Source: Collimonas sp. OK607
Lineage (GTDB): Bacteria > Pseudomonadota > Gammaproteobacteria > Burkholderiales > Burkholderiaceae_D
Reading direction: 5' to 3'
Length of the DNA: 64,000 bases
NCBI RefSeq assembly: GCF_900111995.1
Contig: NZ_FOKF01000023.1
Span: 25,809-89,808 of the forward strand
The notes under the pieces are model-generated. The model was not told the origin of the DNA, made no database searches, and saw only the letters and a program-made list of their open reading frames with translations. Position numbers and translations under genes: made by a program. Position 1 is the stretch's first letter; each line of letters begins with the position of its first letter. Positions 38,926 through 49,738 of this stretch are shown piece by piece.

Positions 38926-40722
38926 GTGATCCCTCAATCCTTTATTCAGGACCTGCTCAACCGCGTCGACATTGTCGATGTGGTGGGCAAGTACGTGCAG
39001 CTGAAAAAAGGCGGCGCAAACCTGATGGGCTTGTGCCCTTTCCATAACGAAAAATCACCTAGTTTCACGGTGAGTCCGACCAAGCAGTTTTATCACTGCT
39101 TTGGTTGTGGCGCGCATGGCACGGCGATCGGTTTTCTGATCGAATATTCCGGTCTTGGCTTCGTTGAAGCAGTGAAAGACCTGGCGCAAGGCGTCGGCAT
39201 GACGGTGCCGGATAACGACGACAAGATCCCGCCGGCGCAACGCGCCGAATACCAGGCAAAGAGCCTGGCCCTGTCCGATGCGATGAGCGCTGCCTGCGAT
39301 TTTTATCGACAGCATTTACGCACTGCACCCAACGCCGTCGACTACTTGAAGCGGCGCGGCCTGACTGGCGAGGTTGCCGCGAAGTTCGGGCTGGGTTATT
39401 CGCCAGACAACTGGGACAGCCTGCGCCAGGTGTTCCCTGACTATGAAGTGACTGCCCTGGTCGAATCCGGCCTGGTGATCGACCGCACTGATGAAGAAGG
39501 CAACAATCGCAAGCGCTATGACCGCTTTCGCGATCGCATCATGTTTCCAATACGCAACACCAAAGGGCAAGTTATCGGGTTTGGCGGCCGCGTATTGGAT
39601 GTCGGCGAACCGAAGTACTTGAATTCGCCGGAAACACCCTTATTTCAGAAGGGTAATGAGCTGTATGGTTTGTTCGAAGCGCGGCAGGCAATCCGCGATG
39701 CGGGTTACGTGCTGGTAACTGAAGGCTATATGGATGTGGTGGCGTTGGCCCAGTTGGGATTCCCGCAGGCAGTAGCCACGTTGGGAACCGCCTGCACGCC
39801 GACCCACGTGCATAAATTGCTGCGCCAGACCGATCATGTCGTCTTCAGTTTCGATGGCGACCGTGCCGGCCGCAAAGCGGCGCGGCGTGCTTTGGATGCG
39901 TGCCTGCCCCATGCGACCGACAATAAAGTCATCAAATTCCTGTTTCTACCGCAGGAACACGATCCGGACAGTTTTGTACGGGAAATGGGCGCGGAGGCAT
40001 TTGAGCGGCAGATTCATGACGCCATGCCATTATCGCAATTTTTACTGAACGAGGTCACGGCCGAAGCCGATTTGAACACGTCCGAAGGACGAGCCCGTGC
40101 GCAATACGACGCCAAGCCATTGCTGCAATTGATGCCACCCTCGTCATTGAGGCTGCAGATAGTGCGTGGTCTGGCGCAGCTGACGCAATCGACGCCGAAC
40201 GAAATCGAGTCCTTGTTTGAACTGACGAAGCCGATCGCTACCGCGCGCCGCGCGCCACCGCGCAGCAACCGGCCGGCGCCAGTCGGACTGGAGCGGCAAA
40301 TCATCCGTTTGCTGGTCGCCCACCCGGCATTCGCCTCGGAACTGGATGATGCGGCGCTGGACGCTGTAGCGCACTTTGCACCGGATCGCGCAGAAATGCT
40401 GGCGCGCCTGATCAGCGCTAGCCACGCGATGGGCGAACAAGCCAATTTTGCAACGTTGGCTGAACATTTACGCGAAGGCGGCGAGGATTTTGAATCGTTG
40501 ATTGCAGAAATTGCAGCAGAATCGGAGTCCGAAACCGAAGCGGCGCGATTAGAACTGGCGGGCGCAATTCGCCAGACTAAAATGAAGATATTGAAAGACG
40601 AGCTTGATCAGTTGGCAGCAACCGGACTTGGCAATGAAGAAGCGCGCAATCGCTATCGGGAATTGATGCAAAAACAGGAACAGTTACGGCGCGAGGCTGA
40701 AGCGGAAATGAATTTGCGTTAA
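38926..40722 (+). CDS. dnaG: DNA primase
   Basis: A 598-residue primase that makes RNA primers for replication. The zinc-binding domain has C37, H40, C58, C61 (CPFH ... CFGC); the TOPRIM core follows (GYVLVTEGYMDVVALAQ and VFSFDGDRAGRKA); and the C-terminal region (from about residue 440) is the helicase-binding domain. A GTG codon starts the gene. Length and order match the family. Confidence 0.97.
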   Translation: MIPQSFIQDLLNRVDIVDVVGKYVQLKKGGANLMGLCPFHNEKSPSFTVSPTKQFYHCFGCGAHGTAIGFLIEYSGLGFVEAVKDLAQGVGMTVPDNDDKIPPAQRAEYQAKSLALSDAMSAACDFYRQHLRTAPNAVDYLKRRGLTGEVAAKFGLGYSPDNWDSLRQVFPDYEVTALVESGLVIDRTDEEGNNRKRYDRFRDRIMFPIRNTKGQVIGFGGRVLDVGEPKYLNSPETPLFQKGNELYGLFEARQAIRDAGYVLVTEGYMDVVALAQLGFPQAVATLGTACTPTHVHKLLRQTDHVVFSFDGDRAGRKAARRALDACLPHATDNKVIKFLFLPQEHDPDSFVREMGAEAFERQIHDAMPLSQFLLNEVTAEADLNTSEGRARAQYDAKPLLQLMPPSSLRLQIVRGLAQLTQSTPNEIESLFELTKPIATARRAPPRSNRPAPVGLERQIIRLLVAHPAFASELDDAALDAVAHFAPDRAEMLARLISASHAMGEQANFATLAEHLREGGEDFESLIAEIAAESESETEAARLELAGAIRQTKMKILKDELDQLAATGLGNEEARNRYRELMQKQEQLRREAEAEMNLR

Positions 40723-40792
40723 AAATTTGCTTAAAATATAAGCGGATCGATGTAAAAGAAGGAAATCCGGCAGCACAAAGCGGCCGCTTCCA

Positions 40793-40822
40793 TTGGAGGA
40801 AAGGCCCTCCATATGCTATAAT
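40793..40822 (+). promoter_or_regulatory. Candidate rpoD promoter
   Basis: TTGGAG (40793-40798) and TATAAT (40817-40822) with an 18-base spacer, about 210 bases before the rpoD start. The spacer carries a 6-bp inverted repeat, TGGAGG (40794-40799) and CCTCCA (40806-40811), which overlaps the -35 and could be a regulator site. It would give rpoD its own transcript besides read-through from dnaG. Confidence 0.6.
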
Positions 40823-41031
40823 TAAAGGCTTTAGATTCAACACCTTAGGCTTAGCCAAATTGGGCGTTGAATTGATAGTAGCACCAGATTGATTTAGATG
40901 GATAGGACGTAACGAGGAAAGAACCGGCGCTCAGGTGATTCTGTCAGCGATTCAGGCTTATCAAAATTCAACGGACAGAGTACAGGCAGCTGCTGCACGC
41001 AAATCAGTGTAACCAATTGGTATTTAATTCC

Positions 41032-43518
41032 ATGACGAATGCAATGAAGAGACCAGCGAAACCCCTGACACTTTCTGTAAAAAATACGAAGCCGGCAGCA
41101 GCCAAGGCCAAAACAAGCAGCTCTTCCTCAATCGCGAAATCCGCCGTTAAAAAAACGGCAGCTTCACCCAAAACAACAGTGAAGCCCGTTAGCAAGAAGG
41201 TAGTTTCTAAAGCAACTGCAACGACCACGAATGCATCAAGAGCTGTTGCAAAACCAGTATCTGTGAAATCGAAAGCCCCTGTGACAAACAAGAAACCACA
41301 ACTCAAAGTCGTCAAATCATCCAAAAACGTAGCGGCGGCTCCAGTTAAAGCCGACGTCAGCGTGATGATTGGATCAGGCGTAAGTCAAACCACGGATGCC
41401 GCAACATTGGCGGCGATTGATACTTCCGGCTATATCTTGCCGTCGGTGAAGGTACCGGGACGTCGTGGCCGCAAGCCAAAAGAATTCCAGCCGGAAAACG
41501 ACGAAGTCGCGGCACTCAACGCCGTCGAGCGCGCTGAACTGAAAGCGGTCGACAAGGCCAAGGCGAAAGATCGCAAAGCCAAGGAAAAGGCCTTGCTGAA
41601 AGACGCCTTCTCGTCCGACACCGAAGCTAGCGAAGAAGAACTCGAAGCCCGCCGTCAAAAGCTCAAGACCCTGATCAAGATGGGTAAAGAGCGCGGCTTC
41701 CTGACCTTCGCCGAAATCAACGATCACCTGCCTGAAAACATTATCGATCCGGAAGCCATTGAAGGCATCATCGGTACTTTCAGCGACATGGGTATCGCCG
41801 TTTCCGAACAAGCGCCAGACGCAGAGACTTTGCTGCTGTCCGATAACGTTGCCACCGTCGCCAGCGACGACGATGCAGAAGCTGCGGCGGAAGCTGCGCT
41901 GTCTACCGTCGACTCAGACTTCGGCCGCACCACCGATCCGGTCCGCATGTACATGCGTGAAATGGGTTCGGTCGAACTGCTGACACGCGAAGGCGAAATC
42001 GAAATCGCCAAGCGTATCGAAGATGGCTTGAAAGACATGATCCAGGCAATTTCCGCCTGCCCGACAACCATCGCCGAGATTTTGCTGGCTGCCGACAAGA
42101 TCGGCAAGGACGAGATCAAGATTGACGAAATCGTCGATGGCCTGGTCGATCCTAACCAGACTGACGAAGCCGCAACCGCCAGTGCAGCAGTAGTTGCCAC
42201 CGACGACGACAGCGAAGAAGACGAAGAAGAGGAAGAGGAAGCCGAGGAAGAAGATGACGCCAGCTCAACCTCTGGCGCTGCCGGCTTCTCGGCTGAACAA
42301 CTTGAACAATTGAAGCGCGATGCACTCGGCAAGTTCGAGACCATCTCGACGCAATTCGACAAGATGCGCAAAGCTTTCGAAAAAGAAGGCTACAACTCGA
42401 AGCCTTACGTCAAGGCACAGGAAATCATCTCGAATGAATTGCTGGGGATTCGCTTTACTGCAAAAGTCGTCGAAAAATTGTGCGACACCCTGCGCGGCCA
42501 GGTCGATGAAGTCCGTCAGATCGAGCGCCAGATCCTTGACGTCGCGGTGAACAAGTGCGGCATGCCGCGCCCGCATTTCATCAAGGTTTTCCCAGGCAAC
42601 GAAACCAATCTCGACTGGGTCGACGGCGAAGTCAACGGCAACCATGCATACAGCACCGTGCTTGGCCGTAACGTCCCTGCAGTGAAAGAGTTGCAGCAAC
42701 GCCTGATCGACTTGCAAGCACGCGTCGTGTTGCCGTTGCCGGATCTGCGCGGCATCAACAAGAAGATGGGCGCCGGCGAGCGGAAAGCACGCATGGCCAA
42801 GCGCGAGATGACCGAAGCCAACTTGCGTCTGGTGATCTCGATCGCGAAAAAATACACCAACCGTGGTTTGCAATTCCTGGATTTGATCCAGGAAGGCAAT
42901 ATCGGTTTGATGAAAGCAGTCGACAAGTTCGAATATCGCCGCGGCTATAAATTCTCGACCTATGCAACATGGTGGATCCGTCAGGCCATCACCCGTTCGA
43001 TCGCCGATCAGGCCCGCACCATCCGTATTCCGGTGCACATGATCGAAACGATCAACAAGATGAACCGCATCTCGCGCCAGATCTTGCAGGAAACCGGCGC
43101 CGAGCCGGACCCAGCGACTCTCGCGATCAAGATGGAAATGCCGGAAGACAAAATCCGCAAGATCATGAAGATCGCCAAAGAACCGATTTCGATGGAAACA
43201 CCGATCGGCGACGACGACGATTCCCACCTGGGTGACTTCATCGAGGATAACAACACGCTGGCGCCGGCAGATGCGGCTTTGCATGCATCGATGCGCGGTG
43301 TGGTGAAAGATATCCTGGACTCGCTGACCCCACGTGAAGCGAAGGTATTGCGGATGCGTTTCGGCATTGAAATGTCGACCGACCATACATTGGAAGAAGT
43401 CGGCAAGCAATTCGACGTGACGCGTGAGCGGATTCGTCAAATAGAAGCGAAAGCGCTACGCAAGCTGCGCCATCCATCGCGTTCCGACAAGCTGAAGAGC
43501 TTCCTCGAAGGTAATTAA
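41032..43518 (+). CDS. rpoD: Primary sigma factor sigma-70
   Basis: An 828-residue housekeeping sigma factor. Regions 2-4 are complete: [48 protein letters not shown], and the C-terminal [23 protein letters not shown]. The N-terminal extension (about residues 1-110) is Lys/Ala/Ser-rich, like a histone tail, and the non-conserved region contains a run of Glu/Asp ([13 protein letters not shown]). This is longer than E. coli RpoD (613 residues). The ATG at 41032 is favoured over an upstream in-frame TTG. Confidence 0.97.
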   Translation: MTNAMKRPAKPLTLSVKNTKPAAAKAKTSSSSSIAKSAVKKTAASPKTTVKPVSKKVVSKATATTTNASRAVAKPVSVKSKAPVTNKKPQLKVVKSSKNVAAAPVKADVSVMIGSGVSQTTDAATLAAIDTSGYILPSVKVPGRRGRKPKEFQPENDEVAALNAVERAELKAVDKAKAKDRKAKEKALLKDAFSSDTEASEEELEARRQKLKTLIKMGKERGFLTFAEINDHLPENIIDPEAIEGIIGTFSDMGIAVSEQAPDAETLLLSDNVATVASDDDAEAAAEAALSTVDSDFGRTTDPVRMYMREMGSVELLTREGEIEIAKRIEDGLKDMIQAISACPTTIAEILLAADKIGKDEIKIDEIVDGLVDPNQTDEAATASAAVVATDDDSEEDEEEEEEAEEEDDASSTSGAAGFSAEQLEQLKRDALGKFETISTQFDKMRKAFEKEGYNSKPYVKAQEIISNELLGIRFTAKVVEKLCDTLRGQVDEVRQIERQILDVAVNKCGMPRPHFIKVFPGNETNLDWVDGEVNGNHAYSTVLGRNVPAVKELQQRLIDLQARVVLPLPDLRGINKKMGAGERKARMAKREMTEANLRLVISIAKKYTNRGLQFLDLIQEGNIGLMKAVDKFEYRRGYKFSTYATWWIRQAITRSIADQARTIRIPVHMIETINKMNRISRQILQETGAEPDPATLAIKMEMPEDKIRKIMKIAKEPISMETPIGDDDDSHLGDFIEDNNTLAPADAALHASMRGVVKDILDSLTPREAKVLRMRFGIEMSTDHTLEEVGKQFDVTRERIRQIEAKALRKLRHPSRSDKLKSFLEGN

Positions 43519-43524
43519 GATTAT

Positions 43525-43570
43525 TCGTGAATCATTCAGTGTTTTTGAATGCTTTTTGAATGATTCACGA
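43525..43570. terminator. Hairpin downstream of rpoD
   Basis: A perfect 13-bp inverted repeat (TCGTGAATCATTC at 43525-43537, GAATGATTCACGA at 43558-43570) with a 20-base, T-rich loop. No T run follows, so it may terminate inefficiently; it separates rpoD from the tRNA gene. Confidence 0.55.
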
Positions 43571-43602
43571 TAATTCAACTACCTTTCATTCAGGTATTTT
43601 TC

Positions 43603-43608
43603 TATAAT
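43603..43608 (+). promoter_or_regulatory. -10 box upstream of the tRNA gene
   Basis: TATAAT at 43603-43608, 93 bases before the tRNA. No good -35 is seen 15-18 bases upstream, so only the -10 is proposed. Confidence 0.35.
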
Positions 43609-43700
43609 ACGGAATTGATTTTAAGATGCTGTAGTGCGGTCAAGCGGATATGTACTCTGCAGACACCGTGAGCATGACAACTACAGCGCCCTAAGGAATT

Positions 43701-43779
<79 letters not shown>

Positions 43780-43787
43780 TATAAAAC

Positions 43788-43826
43788 AAAGGGTTACAGG
43801 CAATTACGCTTGTAACCCTTTTTTAT
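43788..43826 (+). terminator. Terminator after the tRNA
   Basis: AAAGGGTTACA (43788-43798) pairs with TGTAACCCTTT (43811-43821), followed by T6. Strong rho-independent terminator 8 bases past the CCA. Confidence 0.93.
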
Positions 43827-44103
43827 TTCCGACTTCGTTCATCGCTCCATGTAACCGCTGTGTAACCCGATTTGAGGAATAGTCGGCTTTTTCCGGGCAG
43901 CATAGCGCGCATGAAAAAACTCGCACGCGCTAAATGCAGCAATTACCATCACGATTAACATTGGCGTTGGTGACTAGCCTATGTCAAAGAGATGCGCTGA
44001 GTCATTGCTGACTAGCGGCAAGTACAGCTAGAAGACTTAAGGTACTCCCGGATGAGGCGGTGCAGACGGTGTTGCAGCAGACCGGTTTCCCAAAGCAAGG
44101 TGA
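43827..44103. other. Gene-free spacer between tRNA and autotransporter
   Basis: No supported gene. A short ATG frame (MKKLARAKCSNYHHD, from about 43912) is not preceded by a ribosome-binding site. The word TGTAACC from the tRNA terminator recurs at about 43851 and 43862. The start of a possible accessory region lies here. Confidence 0.45.
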
Positions 44104-47100
44104 CTACCACAGCACCCGCAAGCCAAAACTGCCCTGTACCGAATTACTCACGCGAGACTCGCCGCCCGAAGCCCACAGCTTGCCGACCTCCCCGTACAGG
44201 CTGGTTGTGCTGTTGAGCGCCACCGTCAAGCCAGCGGCAAGTTCGCTGGACGCGCTGCCTGTGCTGCTGCGGATATTGGTGGTCGCCGCAGGCCCGATGA
44301 AGCGTGCGACATCAGTACCCCCTGACGATCGATAGACATTGAATCTTGCGTATGGCTGCAAGGTACCGGCACCAGTGGTGATCTCGCCCTTTATCCGCAC
44401 ACCAGCGCGCAACAGCCAGCTGTTATCGGTGTTCTGCTGCACCAGGGCCCCGATGATTGACACGTCGTCCAGGCTCAGGTGCTGCTGCACGAGTTGCAAC
44501 TGCGGCTCGAGCTTCCAGTGCTCTGCGATGGCAATGGATTGGCCGACCTCAACCGAGGTCAGCACACTGCTACCCTTGCCCGAAGCACTGGCGTTGTTTG
44601 ACGGGTTGACGCTGTAGCGGTGGCGTCCCGCTTGTAGCACGGCATCCAGATAGAAACCGGAGGTGCCGCTGTAGGTAACGTAACCGCCCAGGTACTGGTT
44701 GTGCAAGTCATTGCTACCAACAGCCAGATTGTCGACACCACTGGCAAAGCCGTTGACGCCCATGTCGCCATCGAGTTGGCCGACATACAAACCGGCGCGC
44801 CAGTCGGTGCTGGCAAAGAGGTCGGTGCCAGCCTGGAAACCCGTGAGCCGGCCGTTGCTGGCCGGGCTAACGGTGCCGCCTTGGCGGATATGCAGATCGG
44901 TGGACAGGATACGGCCCCAGGCGTGGCGTTCACCGTTCGCGGCGGAGCTGCCCGAGCTCTTCGGATCGTCGTCGCCGATACGCTGATGAAGGTTGCCCAG
45001 CATGGCCAGGTTACTTTGGCGCAGTTGCTCGGGTAGTGCCGCGTACAAAGGGACTTCCTGGCGGTAAGTTGGCAGCGTGGCCGGAGGCGCTGGCGGATCG
45101 ACTGGCACCGCCACGGTAGTGCTGGAACGCAGGTACCAGTTCTGACCAGCGCCGTTGGCGTCAGCCGCGTACAGGCGGTATTCATAGGCGCCGGCATTGA
45201 CTTGGCCGCCAGCCAAGCTGAAGGCGTCTTTGGTGGTTTGTGCGGTGGTGGTGGCGCCATTGAGGGCGCTGACGAGAGTGATGCCGTTGCCGGTGGTCAG
45301 CGCGCCAAGGCCACCCAGGTTGGTGATCTGCACCGAGGTATTGCCGCTGGCCACGGCGCTCGGACCGTTCAGTACGAGCTGGTCACTCACGCTGGCGCTG
45401 CTGCCCAACGCTGTACCCAGGCGCAACACGCCGTTGTTGCCGACGTAGGCGCCGTTCACGGTGAGAGTGGTGCCCGGTGTTGTACCTGGCAAGGAAACAG
45501 TCCCGCTGTTGGCTAGCGACGCCACGCTTTGGCTGAAGCCTGCGAGGTCAAGGGTGGCGCCTGCGGCTACGCTGAGCGCCGAGCTTGCGCTGAAGGTGTT
45601 GGTCCCACCGGCCTTCAGCGTGCCTTGGGCCACGTTAGTAGCGCCGGTGTAGGTGTTGGCGCCCGATAGCGTCAGCGTGCCCGTACCCTGCTTCGTAATG
45701 AAGCCGGCGCCGCTGATCGCACCGCTCAAGGTCGCAGCGAACGCGCCGGTGTCGATGACAGAGTCGGACTGGCCGGTTAGATGAATCGCATTGGCAATGC
45801 TCAGGCCATCGGCGCTGAAGCCCAGCGTGGTGTCGTCATCCATCGCCAGTGTGCCAGTGCCCAGCGCGCTGCTGCTACCCAGGTTGAGGCGGCCCTGATG
45901 CAGGGCCGTGCCGCCGGCGTAGGTGCTGGCACCGGGCAGCGTCAATGTAGCGCTGCCAATTTTGACTATCGACCCGGCTCCCGAAATGACCCCGCCGTAT
46001 GTACCGCCGTTTACCGTCACGCTACCGTTGCCCAGAGCTAGATTGCCATTGCCGTTCAAGTCGCTCAGAGCTATCTGGAAACCGTTCACGTCGAGTTGCC
46101 CGTTATTCAAGACCAGGCTACCAGTGCCGAGTGCGACAATATTTCCCAAGGTGATCGTACCCCCATTCAGGGCCGTACCACCGCTGTAGGTGTTGGCATT
46201 GGACAGCGTCAGATTGGCTGTGCCGCCCTTGGTCAGGCTGCCGATTCCGGAGACAACGCTATTCAACGTCAGGTCGTGACTTCCCGCCACAGTGAGGCCT
46301 CCATTGAGGACTACGGCATTATTCAACGCTAGCGGAATATTATTGTCGATGGTTGCGGCGCCGCCGACAGTCAGGGGGCCGGTGCTGAGCGCTGCGCTGT
46401 TGCCTAATATCAGAGTGCCGGAATTGATGGCGGTGCCCCCGGTGTATGTATTGCCGCCGGTTAGGGTCGCGGCGCCCGAGCCTTGCTTGACCAATCCGCC
46501 TGTGCCGCCGATAACGCCTCCGAAGGTCTGGTTAGTGGCATCGCCGAAGGTCAACGTGTTGGCGCCCAAGTTCACGGTGCTGCCGGCGACGCCGGCCAGG
46601 GAGCCGATGGTCTGGTTGCCTGCCGCAGAGATATCAAAGCTGGCGCTGGCGCCGGCCACGTTCACCGCAACGGTCGGTGCTAGGCTGCCGCCAGCGCCCA
46701 GGGCCAGCGTACCGGCATTGATGGTGGCGCCGCCGCTAAAGGTATTCGCGCCGGTCAGGGTTTCAGTACCGCTTCCTTGCTTGACCAATCCACCTGTGCC
46801 GCCGATGACGCCACCGAAGGTTTGATTAGTCGCATCGCCAAAGGTCAGCGTGTTGCCGCCCAAGGCTACGGTGCTGCCGGCGACACCGGCCAGGGAGCCG
46901 ATGGTCTGGTTGCCTGCCGCAGAGATATCAAAATTGGCGCTGGCGCTGGCGCCGGCGACATTCACTGCGCCGCTAGTCGTCAGGCTGCCGCCCGCGCCCA
47001 AGGCCAGCGTGCCGGCATTGATGATGGCGCCTCCGCTAAAGGTATTCGCGCCGGTCAGGGTTTCAGTACCGCTTCCTTGCTTGACCAATCCACCTGTGCC

Positions 47101-49284
47101 GCCGATGACGCCGCCAAAGGTCTGGTTAGTGGCGTCGCCGAAGGTCAAGGTATTCGCCCCCAGAGCCACGGTACTGCCGGCGACACCGGCCAGGGAGCCG
47201 ATGGTCTGGTTGCCTGCCGCAGAGATATCAAAATTGGCGCTGGCGCCGGCGACATTCACTCCGCCTGTAGCCGCCAGGCTGCCGCCCGCGCCCAGGGCCA
47301 GCGTGCCGGCATTGATGGTGGCGCCGCCGCTAAAGGTATTCGCACCGGTCAGGGTTTCGGTACCGCTTCCTTGCTTGACCAATCCGCCTGTGCCGCCGAT
47401 GACGCCGCCGAAGGTTTGGTTAGTGGCATCGCCGAAGGTCAACGTGTTGGCGCCCAAGGCCACGGTGCTGCCGGCGATACCGGCCAGGGAGCCGATGGTC
47501 TGGTTGCCTGCCGCAGAGATATCAAAGCCAGCGCTGGCGCCGGCTACATTCACTGCGCCTGTAGCCGCCAGGCTGCCGCCCGCGCCCAAGGCCAGCGTGC
47601 CGGCATTGATCGTGGTGCCGCCTGTATACGTATTCGCTGCCGTCAGGGTGGTGGTCGCGGCGCCGTTCTTGATCAGTCCGCCGGCGCCGGAAATCGCGCC
47701 GCTCAAGCCCAGATTATTGCTGCCGCTCAGGCTCAGGTTGGTGCCGCTCGCCAGTGTGATGGTGTTGCCGAGAGTCAGGCCGGTGCTGGTGTCCAGCGTT
47801 GCCGAGCCGCCGACCGCGAGCGTGCCGCTGCCGATGGCCGAGGCATTGCCCAGCACCAGTCCGCCGCCGTTCAGGTTGGTGTTGCCGCTATAAGTGTTGG
47901 CGCCATTCAGCGTCAGTATGCCGGCATCGTTCTTGGTCAGTCCGCCGGCGCCGCTGATCACGCCCGACAGGGTGAGGCCGTTGGCGCCCTGGACCGTAAG
48001 GCCGGCGCCCTGCAAGCCGATATTGTTGGCGACATTGAGGCCGCCGGCGCTGGCCTGGATGGCGCCGCCGTTGGCCGAGATCGCCCCGGTGCCAAACGAA
48101 GCCGAATTGTCGAAAGTCGCCAGTCCGCCGTTCAGCGTCGCGTCCTGGAATGTCTGCGCACCGCTCAAGGTCCAGCTGCCGCTGTTCATGCCCAAGTGCT
48201 GGAAGTTGATGTAGGTGCCGCTTGTGATTGTGCCGGCACCGGCTGTTCCGCTGCCGGTGCCCGTCGCTGCGTTCTGCAACAGCAGGGTATTGTTGCCGCC
48301 GGCACCGCCGTCGATCGTCCCGGTGGCGGCAAAGCCGAGGTTCAGGCCGGCCACACTCAGCAGGTTGAGGCCGAGGCTGCCACCGGCGCTGACCGTGGAA
48401 CCGGTCACCGCGGTAAAGGTATTGGTGCTGGCCGCACCCATCGAGACGCTGCCGTTGATGGCGCCGGCATTGATAAAGGTGTTGCCGGTGCCGGGCGTGC
48501 CGGAAGCCTCGAACGCCACCCGGCCGTTGATGGTGCCGCTGCTGGTGTTGACAAAGTTGACCTGGCCGCCGCCATAGGCGGCCACCACCGGTGCATCCGA
48601 TGCCAGCACAGAGACTCCCAGCAAGGGGGTGCTGCCGATGCTGCCGCTGTTGGACAGATTACTGACACCGCCGGTGCCGTTCTGTACCGCCAGGGCGACG
48701 CCGTTCAGGTTGCTCAGGCTGACCCCGAGCAGGCCGGTGGTGCCTTTCATGGTGCCGCTGTTATTGACGGTGACCGTGCTGGCGGCAGCGTTGCCGATCA
48801 CGGTGCCGGTCGAGAGCAGGCTGCCGATGCCGAGCAGCGAGGGATCGATGGTGCCGCCATTATTCAGGGTGACGTTGCTGCCGGTCAGGGTCATCGCGTT
48901 GCCGAGCAGGCCCAGCAGCACGCCGGCGCTGGCGCCGGTATTCACGTTGACGGTCAGGTTATTGGCGGCGCTGCTGTATGAGGGCGCCAGCAGGTTGGCG
49001 GCGCCGCTGCAGGTGACCGTGGCGCCGTCGGCCGGATTGGCCGGCGTGCAATTAGCCCATGCTGCCGAACTGTTCAAGGCAAAAAAACCGCTGATCGCCA
49101 ATGCAAGCAATGCGGGCAGGCGCCGCAGCTGCGAGGCATCGGTGCCGTAACCGGACAGGTCGCCGACCAAGGCGGTCGACAGTAGCAGGTTCGAGGCCCA
49201 CTTACCATTGGTCTTGGCAAGCTCCGACGTCACCACCTGCGCACCTTGCGTTTTGCTCCATACCAAACGATAAGTATTGTTCAT
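44104..49284 (-). CDS. Large autotransporter with tandem passenger repeats
   Basis: A 1,726-residue type V secreted protein. The N terminus is an extended signal peptide (ESPR motif MNNTYRLVWSKTQGAQVVTSELAK) with a hydrophobic stretch ending near residue 77. The passenger is built of beta-helix strands with autotransporter-associated repeats (GVISGAGGLTKNDAG, LTLSGANTYTGATN). Residues 562-955 hold four near-identical repeats of 98, 98, 100 and 98 residues. The last about 260 residues form the outer-membrane barrel, ending with SFGLRVLW (terminal aromatic). GAGGG precedes the ATG. The role (adhesion, aggregation) cannot be specified. Confidence 0.93.
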   Translation of the reverse strand: MNNTYRLVWSKTQGAQVVTSELAKTNGKWASNLLLSTALVGDLSGYGTDASQLRRLPALLALAISGFFALNSSAAWANCTPANPADGATVTCSGAANLLAPSYSSAANNLTVNVNTGASAGVLLGLLGNAMTLTGSNVTLNNGGTIDPSLLGIGSLLSTGTVIGNAAASTVTVNNSGTMKGTTGLLGVSLSNLNGVALAVQNGTGGVSNLSNSGSIGSTPLLGVSVLASDAPVVAAYGGGQVNFVNTSSGTINGRVAFEASGTPGTGNTFINAGAINGSVSMGAASTNTFTAVTGSTVSAGGSLGLNLLSVAGLNLGFAATGTIDGGAGGNNTLLLQNAATGTGSGTAGAGTITSGTYINFQHLGMNSGSWTLSGAQTFQDATLNGGLATFDNSASFGTGAISANGGAIQASAGGLNVANNIGLQGAGLTVQGANGLTLSGVISGAGGLTKNDAGILTLNGANTYSGNTNLNGGGLVLGNASAIGSGTLAVGGSATLDTSTGLTLGNTITLASGTNLSLSGSNNLGLSGAISGAGGLIKNGAATTTLTAANTYTGGTTINAGTLALGAGGSLAATGAVNVAGASAGFDISAAGNQTIGSLAGIAGSTVALGANTLTFGDATNQTFGGVIGGTGGLVKQGSGTETLTGANTFSGGATINAGTLALGAGGSLAATGGVNVAGASANFDISAAGNQTIGSLAGVAGSTVALGANTLTFGDATNQTFGGVIGGTGGLVKQGSGTETLTGANTFSGGAIINAGTLALGAGGSLTTSGAVNVAGASASANFDISAAGNQTIGSLAGVAGSTVALGGNTLTFGDATNQTFGGVIGGTGGLVKQGSGTETLTGANTFSGGATINAGTLALGAGGSLAPTVAVNVAGASASFDISAAGNQTIGSLAGVAGSTVNLGANTLTFGDATNQTFGGVIGGTGGLVKQGSGAATLTGGNTYTGGTAINSGTLILGNSAALSTGPLTVGGAATIDNNIPLALNNAVVLNGGLTVAGSHDLTLNSVVSGIGSLTKGGTANLTLSNANTYSGGTALNGGTITLGNIVALGTGSLVLNNGQLDVNGFQIALSDLNGNGNLALGNGSVTVNGGTYGGVISGAGSIVKIGSATLTLPGASTYAGGTALHQGRLNLGSSSALGTGTLAMDDDTTLGFSADGLSIANAIHLTGQSDSVIDTGAFAATLSGAISGAGFITKQGTGTLTLSGANTYTGATNVAQGTLKAGGTNTFSASSALSVAAGATLDLAGFSQSVASLANSGTVSLPGTTPGTTLTVNGAYVGNNGVLRLGTALGSSASVSDQLVLNGPSAVASGNTSVQITNLGGLGALTTGNGITLVSALNGATTTAQTTKDAFSLAGGQVNAGAYEYRLYAADANGAGQNWYLRSSTTVAVPVDPPAPPATLPTYRQEVPLYAALPEQLRQSNLAMLGNLHQRIGDDDPKSSGSSAANGERHAWGRILSTDLHIRQGGTVSPASNGRLTGFQAGTDLFASTDWRAGLYVGQLDGDMGVNGFASGVDNLAVGSNDLHNQYLGGYVTYSGTSGFYLDAVLQAGRHRYSVNPSNNASASGKGSSVLTSVEVGQSIAIAEHWKLEPQLQLVQQHLSLDDVSIIGALVQQNTDNSWLLRAGVRIKGEITTGAGTLQPYARFNVYRSSGGTDVARFIGPAATTNIRSSTGSASSELAAGLTVALNSTTSLYGEVGKLWASGGESRVSNSVQGSFGLRVLW
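46420..47601 (-). repeat. Four tandem 294-300-bp repeats in the autotransporter gene
   Basis: Units start on the minus strand at 47601, 47307, 47013 and 46713, with lengths 294, 294, 300 and 294 bases; each encodes GTLALGAGGS...TINA. The third unit has two extra residues (ASASAN). The copies are very similar at DNA level, so unequal recombination could change passenger length. Confidence 0.92.
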
Positions 49285-49738
49285 GAGCCCTCAGCGGAAA
49301 TGCAAAAAAATAACGGGAAAGACACCTTTTAGTCCAGAACGGGGCCGTCGCGCAGACAATTGAGAGAAAAATGAGGAGTTGTCTCAGCCTGACTTCCGAC
49401 AAATCATGCTTGATGCGAAGGCAGTATTTTTTTATCGTTACTGTAGGTTCGACCGCCCGCCAACATAGCGGACGAAATCAAAGTACGGATACTCATGCCC
49501 CCCAACAGTTTCGACAGGGGCAGCGAGGTCCGTAGATTAATTATTAATATCTATAACCATTATGTCCTTACATTTTCTTGATTCGCAACAACTTTCTATC
49601 GACAGCATTTGTACGCCAACGTGCTGAGCGTGTTGAAGATGTGCTGACCGGCAGCTTTAGGGCAGATGTACGTATTTGGCATTCACCTAGGTCACATGCC
49701 AATCGACCAAAATTTCATCTGGTCATTTTTGCGCTAAA

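Noticed and set aside
43912..43967. Short MKKLARAK frame after the tRNA as an integrase remnant
   Set aside because: Only 15 codons, no ribosome-binding site and no similarity I can defend.
46420..47601. CRISPR-like array
   Set aside because: Units are 294-300 bp, contiguous and coding; no short repeats with unique spacers.
46777..48981. A 734-codon plus-strand open frame opposite the autotransporter
   Set aside because: It mirrors the repetitive Gly/Ala/Thr coding of the real minus-strand gene; no ribosome-binding site, no known domain.
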